62,893 bases of DNA from contig JAPOUM010000039.1 of the NCBI GenBank assembly GCA_026708645.1, positions 1 through 62,893 on the forward strand, in the 5' to 3' direction. This DNA comes from Acidimicrobiaceae bacterium. GTDB lineage: Bacteria; Actinomycetota; Acidimicrobiia; Acidimicrobiales; Aldehydirespiratoraceae. The number at the start of each line of letters is the position of its first letter. Within the stretch, counting starts at the first letter, position 1. The notes under the pieces were generated by a model that did not search any database, was not told where the DNA came from, and saw only the letters and a program-made list of their open reading frames with translations. The position numbers were made by a program, and so were the translations under genes. Of this stretch, positions 7,522-17,779 are shown piece by piece.

Positions 7522-10500
7522 TCAGGTCTGGGGCGCCCAGAGCCAGTCCAGTTCGGAGAAGGCGAGGTCCCGGCCGAAGTTCTCGATGTTGTCCGCGACG
7601 TTGAGGATCAGGCAGCGGTCGTTGCCGCCGTTGGCGGGGCCTCGCAGACCGCGCCCGACCATCTGGAAATAGAGGTTCGGGCTGTAGACCGGTCGGGCCA
7701 CGATGATGGCGCGGGTGCGCGGCGCGTCGAAGCCCTCGCGGAACACGGCGTAGTTGACGAGCGCCTGAATTCCGCCGGAGCGGAACTGCTCCACCACTCG
7801 GCGCCTCGTGGTGTGGTCGGTGCAGCCGCTCACCGCGCGGGCGGTGACACCGCGGCGGTTCAACAACGCCGAGACCGTCTGGGCGTGCTCGACCGAAGTG
7901 GCGAACACGAGGGTGGGCCAGTCCGGCTCGATGAGACTGTTGAAGGCGTCGATGATCCGCCTGGTGCGCCCAGCGTCACCAGCGATCCGGTCCTCGGCGC
8001 TTTGCGGAAGCCAGGGACTGCTCAGCGGCGCATCGGGCGCCGACCGTCCCGAAGCGAACCTCTGCATCTGGCTGAGTTCGTCGTCGGTCAGCGTGAGCGT
8101 CGCTCCGTCGATCAGTGCGTGGTCGGCGCGTGCCAGCACTCCAGTGCTCTGCAGCTCCTCTATGACTTGCTGCGGGTCGTCGCTGGCGAAGGCGCCCCTG
8201 TCGAGCCGGTTGTCGCCGTAGCGATTGACGAGCCGTCTCGTCTCGTCTTCGTTATGGCCCCGGTAGGGGGTTGCGGTCAGACCCAGCAGGAACGGCTCGT
8301 CATGGCTCGTGCGGAAGGTCAAGCCGAGCTCGCCGAACACTCGGGTCGAGGTCGGAGCAATAGACCGGTGAGCCTCGTCGAACACCACCAGCCGGAACTC
8401 TTTCAAGAAGTCGTATCCCGGTGACGAGATCTTGCTGTGAGCGGTCTGGATCGTCGACACCACCACATGCAGCTCGCGCACCGGCAGGGGTTGAGGCTGG
8501 TTGCGCCACATGCGCGAGACGCGCAGCCGTGTGGCGCGGCTGCCGATGCTGGCCCACACCTGACGCCACGCCTCCACCGCTTGTTCGCAGAGTTCGTCGC
8601 GGTCCGCGATCCACAGCACTCCGCCGTCGAGGTCGTCGTCTCGGATGGCCTCGACTATGGCCTGCACCGCCACACGAGTCTTGCCTGATCCCGTCGGCAT
8701 GCTGATCAACCCTCGCCTGCCGTCTTGCCTCGGGTTCCGGCCCCGCAGCAGCCGGCGAAGGTTGCTCACGACCGTGCTCTGGTAGTCGTGCAGGTCGGGC
8801 AGTTCCCACGGCCCGTCGACGATCTCGACGGGCGGGCGCTTCTCGCCGCGCTCTCCCGCCCATTCCTCTGAGAATCCTAGAGACTGCACGAAGTCGACTG
8901 CCCTAGCAGACCCGGCCCACTGGTGGGGAGGCTTCAGTTTGTCGAGCGCATGACGGAACTGTCTGAGGGCGTCGGTGTGGTGTGTGGCGATGGCGGCTTC
9001 GGCGATTTCTGTATCGGACAGTCCGTCCGGGCAGTCGCGCTCGAGCGTGTCGAGCAGAGAGAATGGAAGACCGGCGCGCAGGTTGCCGGCGCCGACAGCG
9101 ACGAGGAGACGACCGGCGTCTGTGGTCTGGCGCCGCACGTCGGCGCGACGCCTCTCGACCTCCGACGGGGTGGTGCCGTTGACGATGTCGCTGATCTCTT
9201 TGCCGCTCAGACCGAGATCGAGTGTCTGTGACACTTGCGTCAGAGTGTTTGGATCGTCTGTGTCAGATGCCGACGCAAGGTAGACGTCGGCGCCGTCACA
9301 GAGGCACTCTCGGTCCTCGTGACCCACCCGGATGCGCTCGCAACGGACCAGCTGGAGCGAGGAGATTTCGCCGTGCAGGTAGTCTGACAGGCCGGGCCAC
9401 ATGTCGATCAGAGGAACCGGGTCGTGAACTCCGAAGAATTCCGGCACCGGATCGGCCAAGTCGAAGGCCTCCTTGATGCGGCCGGCGTTCGGATGGCGCA
9501 ACAGGCATAGCAGGGCATCGGGGTTTGCAGGGTTCTCGCCCAGCGCGTCTGTGAACGGGACGATCCCATCAGTCGTTCTGATCCGCCCGTGTTTGCGGAT
9601 CATGTGAAGAGCCAACGACTCGAAGTTCTGCTCGGGATACGACCACCGGGTGGTTCCGGTGTGCCACATCGTCAGCGGCTCGTAGCACTGTTCGCGTGAC
9701 AGCAGGGCGTCGGCGTAGAGCGCTTGGCCTTCTTCGGTGAGGTTTGCGAGCACGGTGAGCGGACCTGTCCCGTCACTGTCCGTGAACTGCAGATAACCGC
9801 TACGAGGTTCCGCAGGAAGATCTTCGCGTGAGCGGTACTGAACTTCGCAGTCGTCCTGGTACGCGTGATAAGCCGATTCGTCCCACAAGTCACGCTCGTC
9901 TTGTGGTGCCGCCACCACTCCGAGAGCTTTGAGCAGTTTCTTGTCGGGTTCGTGGAAGTCCATGTCGACCGTCGCCTCGTTGTCGCGGCTGCCGTCACCG
10001 GGCACGATCGCGCCCGGCAGCAGAACGGAGTGCGGCGCCGCCCATTTGCCCGATCTTGTTAGGACTCGGATTCCGTCGTGCTGAGATTCTGTGTGCTCAG
10101 CGATCACGCTCAAGGCAGTTTTTGTGTCGATATCACGCGACGCGATCCAGAATTCTCTGAAATGTTTGCCTCTGTGCATCTTGCCGTCTTGGAGCAAGCG
10201 TTTCGCGAGCGTCTTGAAACGACTCTCCAGCGTCTGCTCACGGAATCCGAGCTTTTTGAGGGCTTGACGCGCTTCAGGGTCGGCGGTCAGCGCCGGATGC
10301 ACGCAGTCGCCGGGTTTGATGGTGCTGCCGACCGTCGGTGATTCTTGAGGCAGGAATACCAGTTCAGGGTCGGGGAGTCTCCAGACGCCGCTCGCCGTCA
10401 GCAGGATTTTGCCGAAGTCCTCGGGCTCGTGACTCTGCCTTTTGATCATGGCCGTCTTTTTGAGCATGGCCGCGATCTGCACGGCTGTCTTCGAGGCCGG

Positions 10501-12027
10501 CACGGGATCATTCCAGCGACTTTCTTCTACCAGGGCTTCCAGCCATTCGCCGACCGACGTTCGCGGCGCTTTGCTGTAAACCGAGAAGGGGTCGGCCGCG
10601 AACAATGCGTCGATTTTCGCCATCCGGTTGCGCGACAGGGCTTTGTGGTGGAGCCAGCCAGTCGGCTGCGCTCCGTGAGATGCCCACAGTTCACGAACTT
10701 TCGCCGCTTGTTCGTGGCTCGAGTCGCGCAACTCGGGACCGTAGGAGAGTTTGTCGGGCTTTCGGAGCTTGCCGTCCTGATCGGGGAGGATCTTGCGCCC
10801 CTGGATCTTTTTGAACAGACGCTTCCGCAGCAATTGCGCGTGATGAGAGTCGCCCGCCTCTTGGCGGCGTGGCAGCGCGTCGAGGTGACGGGCCGGATCC
10901 GCCGATGCCGCTAATTCGGGCAGCGCCTGTGCAATCAACTTGGCAGCGGCGCGTATCAACTCGTCGTTGTATGGCCCGGTGAGGAGGTTCTGGCGGTCCA
11001 CGTTGGTCTTCCAGGGAGCGTTCAGGATCCCGGCCACAAGACTCTGAGTCTCAGTCGGGAAGTAGGTCCAGAATGTGCCGGGCCTATCGAGCCGATCCAG
11101 CGGCGCAGCCCACCAGACGGGCACTTCGTCTTGAGTCGCGTCTCGGAGACGGTCGGCGAGGGCATCGGCCGACAAGCGCGCACGGCGCTCGAAAACCCTC
11201 CAGTCGCTGCCGGTGTCGCTGTCGCTCAAGTGCCAGACGTCACCTGTTTTCGAGAGTTCGAGGCCGCGGTCGAGCCTCCGTGCATCGTCGGTGAGTCGCA
11301 GACGGCCGACATGCTTGACGAAAAGCAGGAACTCCGCTGGGAACTCGCGCATCTGCTGGTGCAAGTCTTCATACGCGTCAGGCTTGAGCGGGAGTCTCAC
11401 GATGTTGGACGCCCACCGAGCCAGCTCTACCCCGACCTCGTCGCTGAGGCACTCTGCGGGATCGACCGGGAAGGCGACTCGCAGCACCGGATAAGACTCC
11501 GCGCTCCGTGCGGTTTGTTCGAGCTGCTTGCGGATCTGCTTGCGTGCTCGGTCCCTGTCGAAGCGGAACGAGCCCGCGCGGCTCAGGAACTCCGGCGCGT
11601 CGCTGACTCCGAGCAATGATTTGAAACCGACGCCGAAAGTGCCGATCTGGCTGGTGGCGCGCTTGGGCGACATGTGCGAGAACATCAGCGCCGTCACGCC
11701 GTCTTCGTCGATGGGGGTGCCGTCGTCCGCGCAGTAGAGACAGTCTTGGGTCAGCCGTATCTCTATACGACCGGCCTCGGCAGAACTCGGACTCGGCACC
11801 GTTGCGCTGGCGCCGACAGCAGGCGAGAGCGCGTCGGCGCTGTTTTGAACCAGCTCGAAGAGTTGACGGTGTTGGTAGCCGCCGCCGGCGGTGTCAGCTT
11901 CGAGGTTGGCGTGCTCCGTGACAAGATCCGGCGATGCGCGGTAGGCGTCGAGCGTGTTCTGCGACTTTTCGGCGATGTATCGTCCGAGTGCATCGTTCGG
12001 CCCGGCCCAATCCATGAGCGGCAACAT
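7522..12027 (-). CDS. Giant GHKL (sacsin/Hsp90-like) ATPase fused to an SF2 helicase
   Basis: A 1501-residue protein. Residues ~40-250 carry a GHKL ATPase: N-box ELVQNSADA (~58-66), G1-like CADDGTPID (~99) and G2 GTFGVGFKS (~129), the layout of sacsin-type ATPases. About 850 residues follow with no motif I recognise. The C-terminal ~450 residues are a DEAD/DEAH helicase: Walker A PTGSGKT (~1110), FDEAH (~1212), TATPY, then helicase-C with VFATSVEHA and motif VI QMVGRGLRG (~1454). ATG 12027 is used; another ATG follows four codons on. It stands alone, with a MazEF-type pair and a DUF4143 ATPase upstream in the window. A conflict or defence role is plausible but inferred. Confidence 0.85.
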   Translation of the reverse strand: MLPLMDWAGPNDALGRYIAEKSQNTLDAYRASPDLVTEHANLEADTAGGGYQHRQLFELVQNSADALSPAVGASATVPSPSSAEAGRIEIRLTQDCLYCADDGTPIDEDGVTALMFSHMSPKRATSQIGTFGVGFKSLLGVSDAPEFLSRAGSFRFDRDRARKQIRKQLEQTARSAESYPVLRVAFPVDPAECLSDEVGVELARWASNIVRLPLKPDAYEDLHQQMREFPAEFLLFVKHVGRLRLTDDARRLDRGLELSKTGDVWHLSDSDTGSDWRVFERRARLSADALADRLRDATQDEVPVWWAAPLDRLDRPGTFWTYFPTETQSLVAGILNAPWKTNVDRQNLLTGPYNDELIRAAAKLIAQALPELAASADPARHLDALPRRQEAGDSHHAQLLRKRLFKKIQGRKILPDQDGKLRKPDKLSYGPELRDSSHEQAAKVRELWASHGAQPTGWLHHKALSRNRMAKIDALFAADPFSVYSKAPRTSVGEWLEALVEESRWNDPVPASKTAVQIAAMLKKTAMIKRQSHEPEDFGKILLTASGVWRLPDPELVFLPQESPTVGSTIKPGDCVHPALTADPEARQALKKLGFREQTLESRFKTLAKRLLQDGKMHRGKHFREFWIASRDIDTKTALSVIAEHTESQHDGIRVLTRSGKWAAPHSVLLPGAIVPGDGSRDNEATVDMDFHEPDKKLLKALGVVAAPQDERDLWDESAYHAYQDDCEVQYRSREDLPAEPRSGYLQFTDSDGTGPLTVLANLTEEGQALYADALLSREQCYEPLTMWHTGTTRWSYPEQNFESLALHMIRKHGRIRTTDGIVPFTDALGENPANPDALLCLLRHPNAGRIKEAFDLADPVPEFFGVHDPVPLIDMWPGLSDYLHGEISSLQLVRCERIRVGHEDRECLCDGADVYLASASDTDDPNTLTQVSQTLDLGLSGKEISDIVNGTTPSEVERRRADVRRQTTDAGRLLVAVGAGNLRAGLPFSLLDTLERDCPDGLSDTEIAEAAIATHHTDALRQFRHALDKLKPPHQWAGSARAVDFVQSLGFSEEWAGERGEKRPPVEIVDGPWELPDLHDYQSTVVSNLRRLLRGRNPRQDGRRGLISMPTGSGKTRVAVQAIVEAIRDDDLDGGVLWIADRDELCEQAVEAWRQVWASIGSRATRLRVSRMWRNQPQPLPVRELHVVVSTIQTAHSKISSPGYDFLKEFRLVVFDEAHRSIAPTSTRVFGELGLTFRTSHDEPFLLGLTATPYRGHNEDETRRLVNRYGDNRLDRGAFASDDPQQVIEELQSTGVLARADHALIDGATLTLTDDELSQMQRFASGRSAPDAPLSSPWLPQSAEDRIAGDAGRTRRIIDAFNSLIEPDWPTLVFATSVEHAQTVSALLNRRGVTARAVSGCTDHTTRRRVVEQFRSGGIQALVNYAVFREGFDAPRTRAIIVARPVYSPNLYFQMVGRGLRGPANGGNDRCLILNVADNIENFGRDLAFSELDWLWAPQT

Positions 12028-12215
12028 GACGTGCAGAACCTACCCGTTAACCTCGCCGGCCTTCGATTCGGCATCTGCGCTTGTCGCAACTCGGCGAATT
12101 GCGGTAACGGCCGCTCTCTGGGCGAGTTTCGTGTTGCAGTGCTGCGAAGGCTGGTTGTGCCCAAACATCGCGCGAGCCGACAGCTAACAACCTCACGCGA
12201 GCCGTTTTCGTCGGC

Positions 12216-12243
12216 GGGGGGAGGGGAGGTTCGGGGGGGGGGG
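12216..12243. repeat. G-rich tract ending in 11 consecutive G
   Basis: Runs of 6, 4, 2 and 11 G lie between the start of the helicase gene and the stop codon of the PAC2 gene. The 11-G run touches the PAC2 stop codon, so it does not interrupt either frame. The pattern could fold as a G-quadruplex on the + strand. The rest of this 216-bp gap holds only the presumed helicase promoter. Confidence 0.6.
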
Positions 12244-13113
12244 TCAGTCGGGGTTGCCCTGCTGGCGCAGCAGGCGCTCGAACTCCGCCCCCAGGTCCTC
12301 TCCGCTGGGCACGCTGCGCTTGGCCCGGGCGTCGGCTCGGGCTTCGAGGCGCCGGACGTAAGCCACCACGTCATCGTCGAAGTTCATGGCGTTGTTGACG
12401 CGCTCCTCCCAATCCGCCGCGGCCTCGTCGAGCTCGGCCCATCCGGTGGCCAGTCCGGTGACCCGCTCGAAGCGCTCCAGCAGCGCCCGCGACCCTTTCG
12501 GGTTGGGCGAGCTCGACACGTAATGCGGCACCGCCACCCGCAGCGACACCGCCGGGATCCCCAGCTTCTCGAAGCGTTCGTGCAGCACCCCCACGACCCC
12601 GGTCGGCCCCTCATAAGAAGGACTGCTCAATCCCCACGCCTCAGCCTGGGCAGAGTCACTGGTGGAGCCGGTCACCTCGAAAGGTCGGGTGTGGGGCACG
12701 TCGGCGAGGTGCGCCCCGACTGTCACCAGAGCCGTCGTCTGGCTGCGCGCCGCCAGCTCGACGATCGCTTCGGCGTAGGTCTGCCAGCGCAGCTGCGGCT
12801 CGGCGCCCACCACCAGCACCAGGTCGTGCTCGCCGTCGAGCGGTCTCAGCACATGGATGTCGTTGCGAGGCCAGGAAATCTCCCGCCGGCCGTCGCGCAG
12901 GCTCACACTGGGCCGCTGCTCAGCGAAATTGAAGAACTCTTCGCCGTCGATGTGAGCGATCTGCTGCGACTCGCTGCGTTCGCTCAGCCATTCGAGCGCA
13001 CCGGTCGCGGCGCCGCCCACATCGAACCAACCGTGATACGCGGCCACCAAGAGAGGCGAGCGCAGATCCGGAGGCGCCGTCTCCCACATCAGACAGTTCG
13101 ACCCGTCGCTCAC
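12244..13113 (-). CDS. PAC2 family protein
   Basis: A 289-residue protein of the PAC2 (proteasome assembly chaperone 2-like) family found widely in actinobacteria. Recognisable parts are the N-terminal LVAAYHGWFDVGGAATGALEWL, the middle LVLVVGAEPQLRWQTYAEAI, and GVVGVLHERFEKLGIPAVSL, the usual core strands and loops. The C-terminal ~60 residues are helical and charged. Bacterial members are mostly uncharacterised; a link with proteasome or purine-related chaperoning is family-level knowledge only. It is divergent from leuA, sharing the 50-bp gap with the leu promoter. Confidence 0.82.
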   Translation of the reverse strand: MSDGSNCLMWETAPPDLRSPLLVAAYHGWFDVGGAATGALEWLSERSESQQIAHIDGEEFFNFAEQRPSVSLRDGRREISWPRNDIHVLRPLDGEHDLVLVVGAEPQLRWQTYAEAIVELAARSQTTALVTVGAHLADVPHTRPFEVTGSTSDSAQAEAWGLSSPSYEGPTGVVGVLHERFEKLGIPAVSLRVAVPHYVSSSPNPKGSRALLERFERVTGLATGWAELDEAAADWEERVNNAMNFDDDVVAYVRRLEARADARAKRSVPSGEDLGAEFERLLRQQGNPD

Positions 13114-13142
13114 CCCCCAAGCATGGCGCGGCGGAACGAGAG

Positions 13143-13171
13143 TTGGCTACTGCGGCGACATGCGCTAATGT
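13143..13171 (+). promoter_or_regulatory. Candidate sigma-A-type promoter of leuA
   Basis: TTGGCT at 13143 and TAATGT at 13166 are separated by 17 bp, a near-consensus arrangement. Transcription would start around 13178-13180, close to an in-frame GTG at 13180 of the leader peptide, so the leader may be translated as a leaderless message. Confidence 0.45.
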
Positions 13172-13215
13172 TCATGCTCGTGAACCGCCTCGCCGTACTG
13201 CTGCTTCTCGTGTAG
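13168..13215 (+). CDS. leuL: leuA leader peptide, leucine-rich
   Basis: A tiny reading frame of up to 15 codons (MFMLVNRLAVLLLLV) with six leucines, four of them consecutive, plus three valines. It ends about 180 bp before the leuA start and its stop codon overlaps the first base of a strong hairpin. This is the classical design of a ribosome-mediated attenuator: scarcity of charged Leu-tRNA stalls the ribosome on the Leu run and changes the downstream RNA fold. ATG 13168, ATG 13174 and GTG 13180 are all in frame; the promoter position favours the later ones. All alternatives keep the Leu run. Confidence 0.75.
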   Translation: MFMLVNRLAVLLLLV

Positions 13216-13302
13216 GCGAGCACCACATACCGGTGCTCGCCGAATCCCCTCGTGCTTTCGCAAGCCGGGGGGATTTGTGCTTTCTGGGCTCAAGCGAGCG
13301 CC
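13215..13302 (+). promoter_or_regulatory. Candidate leuA attenuator RNA structures
   Basis: A perfect 10-bp stem forms between 13215-13224 (GGCGAGCACC) and 13232-13241 (GGTGCTCGCC) with a 7-base loop. The right arm can instead pair with 13294-13302 (GCGAGCGCC) over nine positions including one G-U, so the two folds exclude each other. A further C4/G6 hairpin lies at 13246-13272. The layout directly after a Leu-rich leader suggests attenuation; pairing was done by eye and not folded computationally. Confidence 0.55.
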
Positions 13303-13394
13303 GGAAGACGAGAGCCAAGACCATGAAGAACGCAGACCGACAAAGCAAAGATCAACAAAGATCAACAAAGAGATCAAAAAAGGAAGACGAGAAC

Positions 13395-15137
<1,743 letters not shown>

Positions 15138-15197
15138 TCCGGCCTCCGGCGGACAATCAAGACAAGCAAGGCATTCATCCGAAGGGAACTGGAGACG

Positions 15198-16001
15198 ATG
15201 GACTATCGCAGCCTCCTGTATGAGCGCGGCCCGCATCCCGACAGCCGCAACGAGGGCTACTACGTGACGATCACGCTCAACCAGCCCGAGCGCCGCAACT
15301 GCCTGTCGTCGGAGCTGCTCGGCGAGTTGGAGCATGCTCTGCGCTCCGTCGGCGCCGACGGCGAGGTCGCCGGAGTGGTGCTTGCCGCCAACGGGCCGGT
15401 GTTCTCCTCGGGCCACGACCTGGCAGAGATGGCGCAGATGACCCACGCCGAGCTTCAAGGGCTGTTCACGCAATGCACCGACACCATGGTCGCCATGTCT
15501 GAGATACCGCAGGTGGTGGTGGCGAGAGTCCATGCTCTCGCCACAGCGGCCGGAGCCCAACTAGCGGCCAGCGCAGACCTGATCGTGGCCAGCACCGAGG
15601 CGGGTTTCGCGACCCCCGGCGGCAAAGGCGGGCTGTTCTGCCACACCCCGATGGTGGCTCTGGCTCGGCCCATCGGACGCAAGCGGGCCGCGGAGCTGGC
15701 GCTCACCGGCGACACGATCGACGCTGCGACCGCCCTCGATTGGGGGCTGGTGAACCGGGTGGCGCCGCCCGAGCGGCTGGACGAGGTCACCATGGAACTG
15801 CTGGGTCGGGCCACCCGCGGCAGCCGCCACGCCAAAGGCGTCGGCAAGCAGACCCTCTACGCGCAGATGGACCTTCCCGTCGGCGAGGCCTACAAGCTCG
15901 CAGTCGACGTGATGGCAGCAAAAGCCGCCGCCGGCGACGGCGCCGAATGGCCCAAGGCGTTCACCGAGAAGCGCCGTCCCGTCTGGACCCACAGCTCCTA
16001 G
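15198..16001 (+). CDS. ECHDC3-like crotonase-fold protein
   Basis: A 267-residue crotonase-superfamily protein 60 bp after leuA on the same strand. It resembles the ECHDC3 group: FSSGHDLAEMAQM at the oxyanion hole, ATAAGAQLAASADLIVAS, then FATPGGKGGLFCHTPMVALA. In true hydratases the two catalytic glutamates sit in these last two segments; here the positions hold Gln/Leu and Gly/Leu-type residues, so classic enoyl-CoA hydration is unlikely. CoA-ester binding is probable; the reaction is unknown. No clear functional link with leuA other than closeness. Confidence 0.82.
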   Translation: MDYRSLLYERGPHPDSRNEGYYVTITLNQPERRNCLSSELLGELEHALRSVGADGEVAGVVLAANGPVFSSGHDLAEMAQMTHAELQGLFTQCTDTMVAMSEIPQVVVARVHALATAAGAQLAASADLIVASTEAGFATPGGKGGLFCHTPMVALARPIGRKRAAELALTGDTIDAATALDWGLVNRVAPPERLDEVTMELLGRATRGSRHAKGVGKQTLYAQMDLPVGEAYKLAVDVMAAKAAAGDGAEWPKAFTEKRRPVWTHSS

Positions 16002-16133
16002 CCGCCTAGTCGTCCGCACTGTCCGCACAGCTTCAGCGGGCATCGGGGCCACGGACCCGTGACGGGATGCACGGGCGCGTGCGTGACGGGGGCGGGCGTC
16101 TTCGGCGACAGCCGCAGACGGGGCAGCGGAGCT

Positions 16134-17525
16134 TCAGCGGCCGTCCACTGACCAGTGCCAAGGCTCGCTGGGCAGGTTCACCAGCCCGAAACCCGGCGCC
16201 AGACGGCTCAGCGCCTGAAACGCCGCGCTGCTGCGGCTGGTGATGAGCCGGCCGTTGTTGGTGATGTCGATGGCCAGGCCGCGTTCGTGGTTGCTGCGCC
16301 CGGGTCGAGCCGTCGGCGGACGGCAGCTGCGCGAGGGCTTGCTCCAGATCGCCCATTCGGAACTGCCGCAATGCGCTCTGCGCAGATTTATCTGCTGCTG
16401 AGCGGTGCGATAGCCCCAACCGCCGAGGTCGAAGCCTTCGGCTTCCATTGCCGCCACCAGCCCCTCGACCCCGTCCGCGATCTGCTCGTGTACTTGGAAG
16501 CCGGCCACCCACACGAGCGGCAGATCCGGGTCGGCGGGATTCACCGAGTCGGCCAGTTCTCTGCCGGCGGCGTCCTCTTCGGCTCGTCGGCGGGCTTCCT
16601 CCTCGGCCCGGCGGCGCGCCTCTTCGGCCCGGCGGCGGGCTTCCTCCTCGGCGCGTTGGCGTTCCAGGGCAGCGGCAATCTGGCGCTCCGCATTCTCGAT
16701 CTCGGCTGCCAGCGAGGCGTCGATCTCGCGGATCGTCTGCACTTCGTAGAGGCGCCTCTCGACCCGCTCCTCCGCAGCCAGTGACAGCTCCGCCTCACGG
16801 TCCACGGCTGTCCGCAGGTCGGCCAGGATCAAAGCCTGAGCCTGGCGCTGGGCTTCGGCCTCCTCCACCGCAGCGACGACTTGCAAGCGCCAGCGCTCCA
16901 GCTCGCCGCCGATGCGCCTGACCTCGTCGATGTCGTCGATGCGGCTGCCGGTGGCGAAGCTCGCCAGAGCCTCCTCGCGGGCGTTCTGCCAGGGATCCGC
17001 GCCGAGAACGCTGAAAGTTCCACTGGGCGCCTGGAAAGAGACGTACGACTCGATCACAGCTATGCGCAGGCCTTCTTGAGCGGCAGCCAACTCGGCCTGC
17101 AACGCCTCGATGCGGTCCTCGGCTTCGGATACCACAGCTTCGGCGTCGACCACCGCCCGAGCGGCTTCGTCGAGCGCCGACTGCTGGGCGTCCACGGCGG
17201 CTTGGACTCGGTTGAGGGCGTCGAGGAGGTCCTCGGCTTCGGCGGTGGCCGCGTCGAGGCTCTCAGCGGCCACCGCCGCAGCCTCCTGCAGCGCTCTGCG
17301 TTCTGCTTCGGTGTCGCGCACGCTCTGGCGGTTCCGCTCGATGATCTCCTGATCGCTTTGCGCGGCTGCCGGCACAGCGAAGGCTGCAGCGCACAGCAGC
17401 GCAGCCAACGCCAGCCAGGATCGGTGACGCCACCCCCCGGCCAGGCGCGCCGCGTCCGAGCGCAGAATCAAGGGTCGCAGCGTGGGCGGCGACTTGCAGC
17501 GGTGGCAGGAGGATCTGATGGTCAT
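16134..17525 (-). CDS. Secreted coiled-coil protein with M15-family peptidase domain
   Basis: A 463-residue protein from ATG 17525. A signal peptide is visible (WLALAALLCAAAFAVPAAAQ). Residues ~50-330 are almost wholly Glu/Ala/Arg-rich coiled coil, including a repeated EEARRRAEEARRRAEEE stretch. The last ~125 residues are an M15B-type D-Ala-D-Ala carboxypeptidase/VanY domain: RRAHCG, ARPGRSNHERGLAIDI (the SxxxHxxGxAxD zinc motif) and EPWHWSVDG (second zinc His). It probably trims or cleaves peptidoglycan, with the coiled coil as a regulatory arm as in PcsB/RipA-type hydrolases. Reading open further upstream to 18077 is not expected to be coding. Confidence 0.85.
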   Translation of the reverse strand: MTIRSSCHRCKSPPTLRPLILRSDAARLAGGWRHRSWLALAALLCAAAFAVPAAAQSDQEIIERNRQSVRDTEAERRALQEAAAVAAESLDAATAEAEDLLDALNRVQAAVDAQQSALDEAARAVVDAEAVVSEAEDRIEALQAELAAAQEGLRIAVIESYVSFQAPSGTFSVLGADPWQNAREEALASFATGSRIDDIDEVRRIGGELERWRLQVVAAVEEAEAQRQAQALILADLRTAVDREAELSLAAEERVERRLYEVQTIREIDASLAAEIENAERQIAAALERQRAEEEARRRAEEARRRAEEEARRRAEEDAAGRELADSVNPADPDLPLVWVAGFQVHEQIADGVEGLVAAMEAEGFDLGGWGYRTAQQQINLRRAHCGSSEWAIWSKPSRSCRPPTARPGRSNHERGLAIDITNNGRLITSRSSAAFQALSRLAPGFGLVNLPSEPWHWSVDGR

Positions 17526-17779
17526 GGTTGTGGCACGCCCGCCGAGAACCGCACACAAGCTAGCAGGACGACGCCTCCGCCCGACCCTCCCGCTGATCCG
17601 CCGACCCGCCCTTCTGGAAGGGAAGGACTGTCCTGACAGCGTCGGCGTCGAGTCTCTCCTGCAAGGGGCAGTCAAGTAAAAAATGAGCGGCGGTGCTGCC
17701 GCGATGCCGTGATGCGGCTGTGATGATGCGGCGGCAAGGAAGTCGGCAACGATGAAGCTGCGGCAGGCAGGATTTACGA

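Noticed and set aside
11674..13212. Long open frame on the + strand antisense to the giant helicase and PAC2 genes
   Set aside because: Its translation is low-complexity and Arg/His-rich; it crosses two well-supported genes. Only its last 15 codons are meaningful, as the leucine leader peptide.
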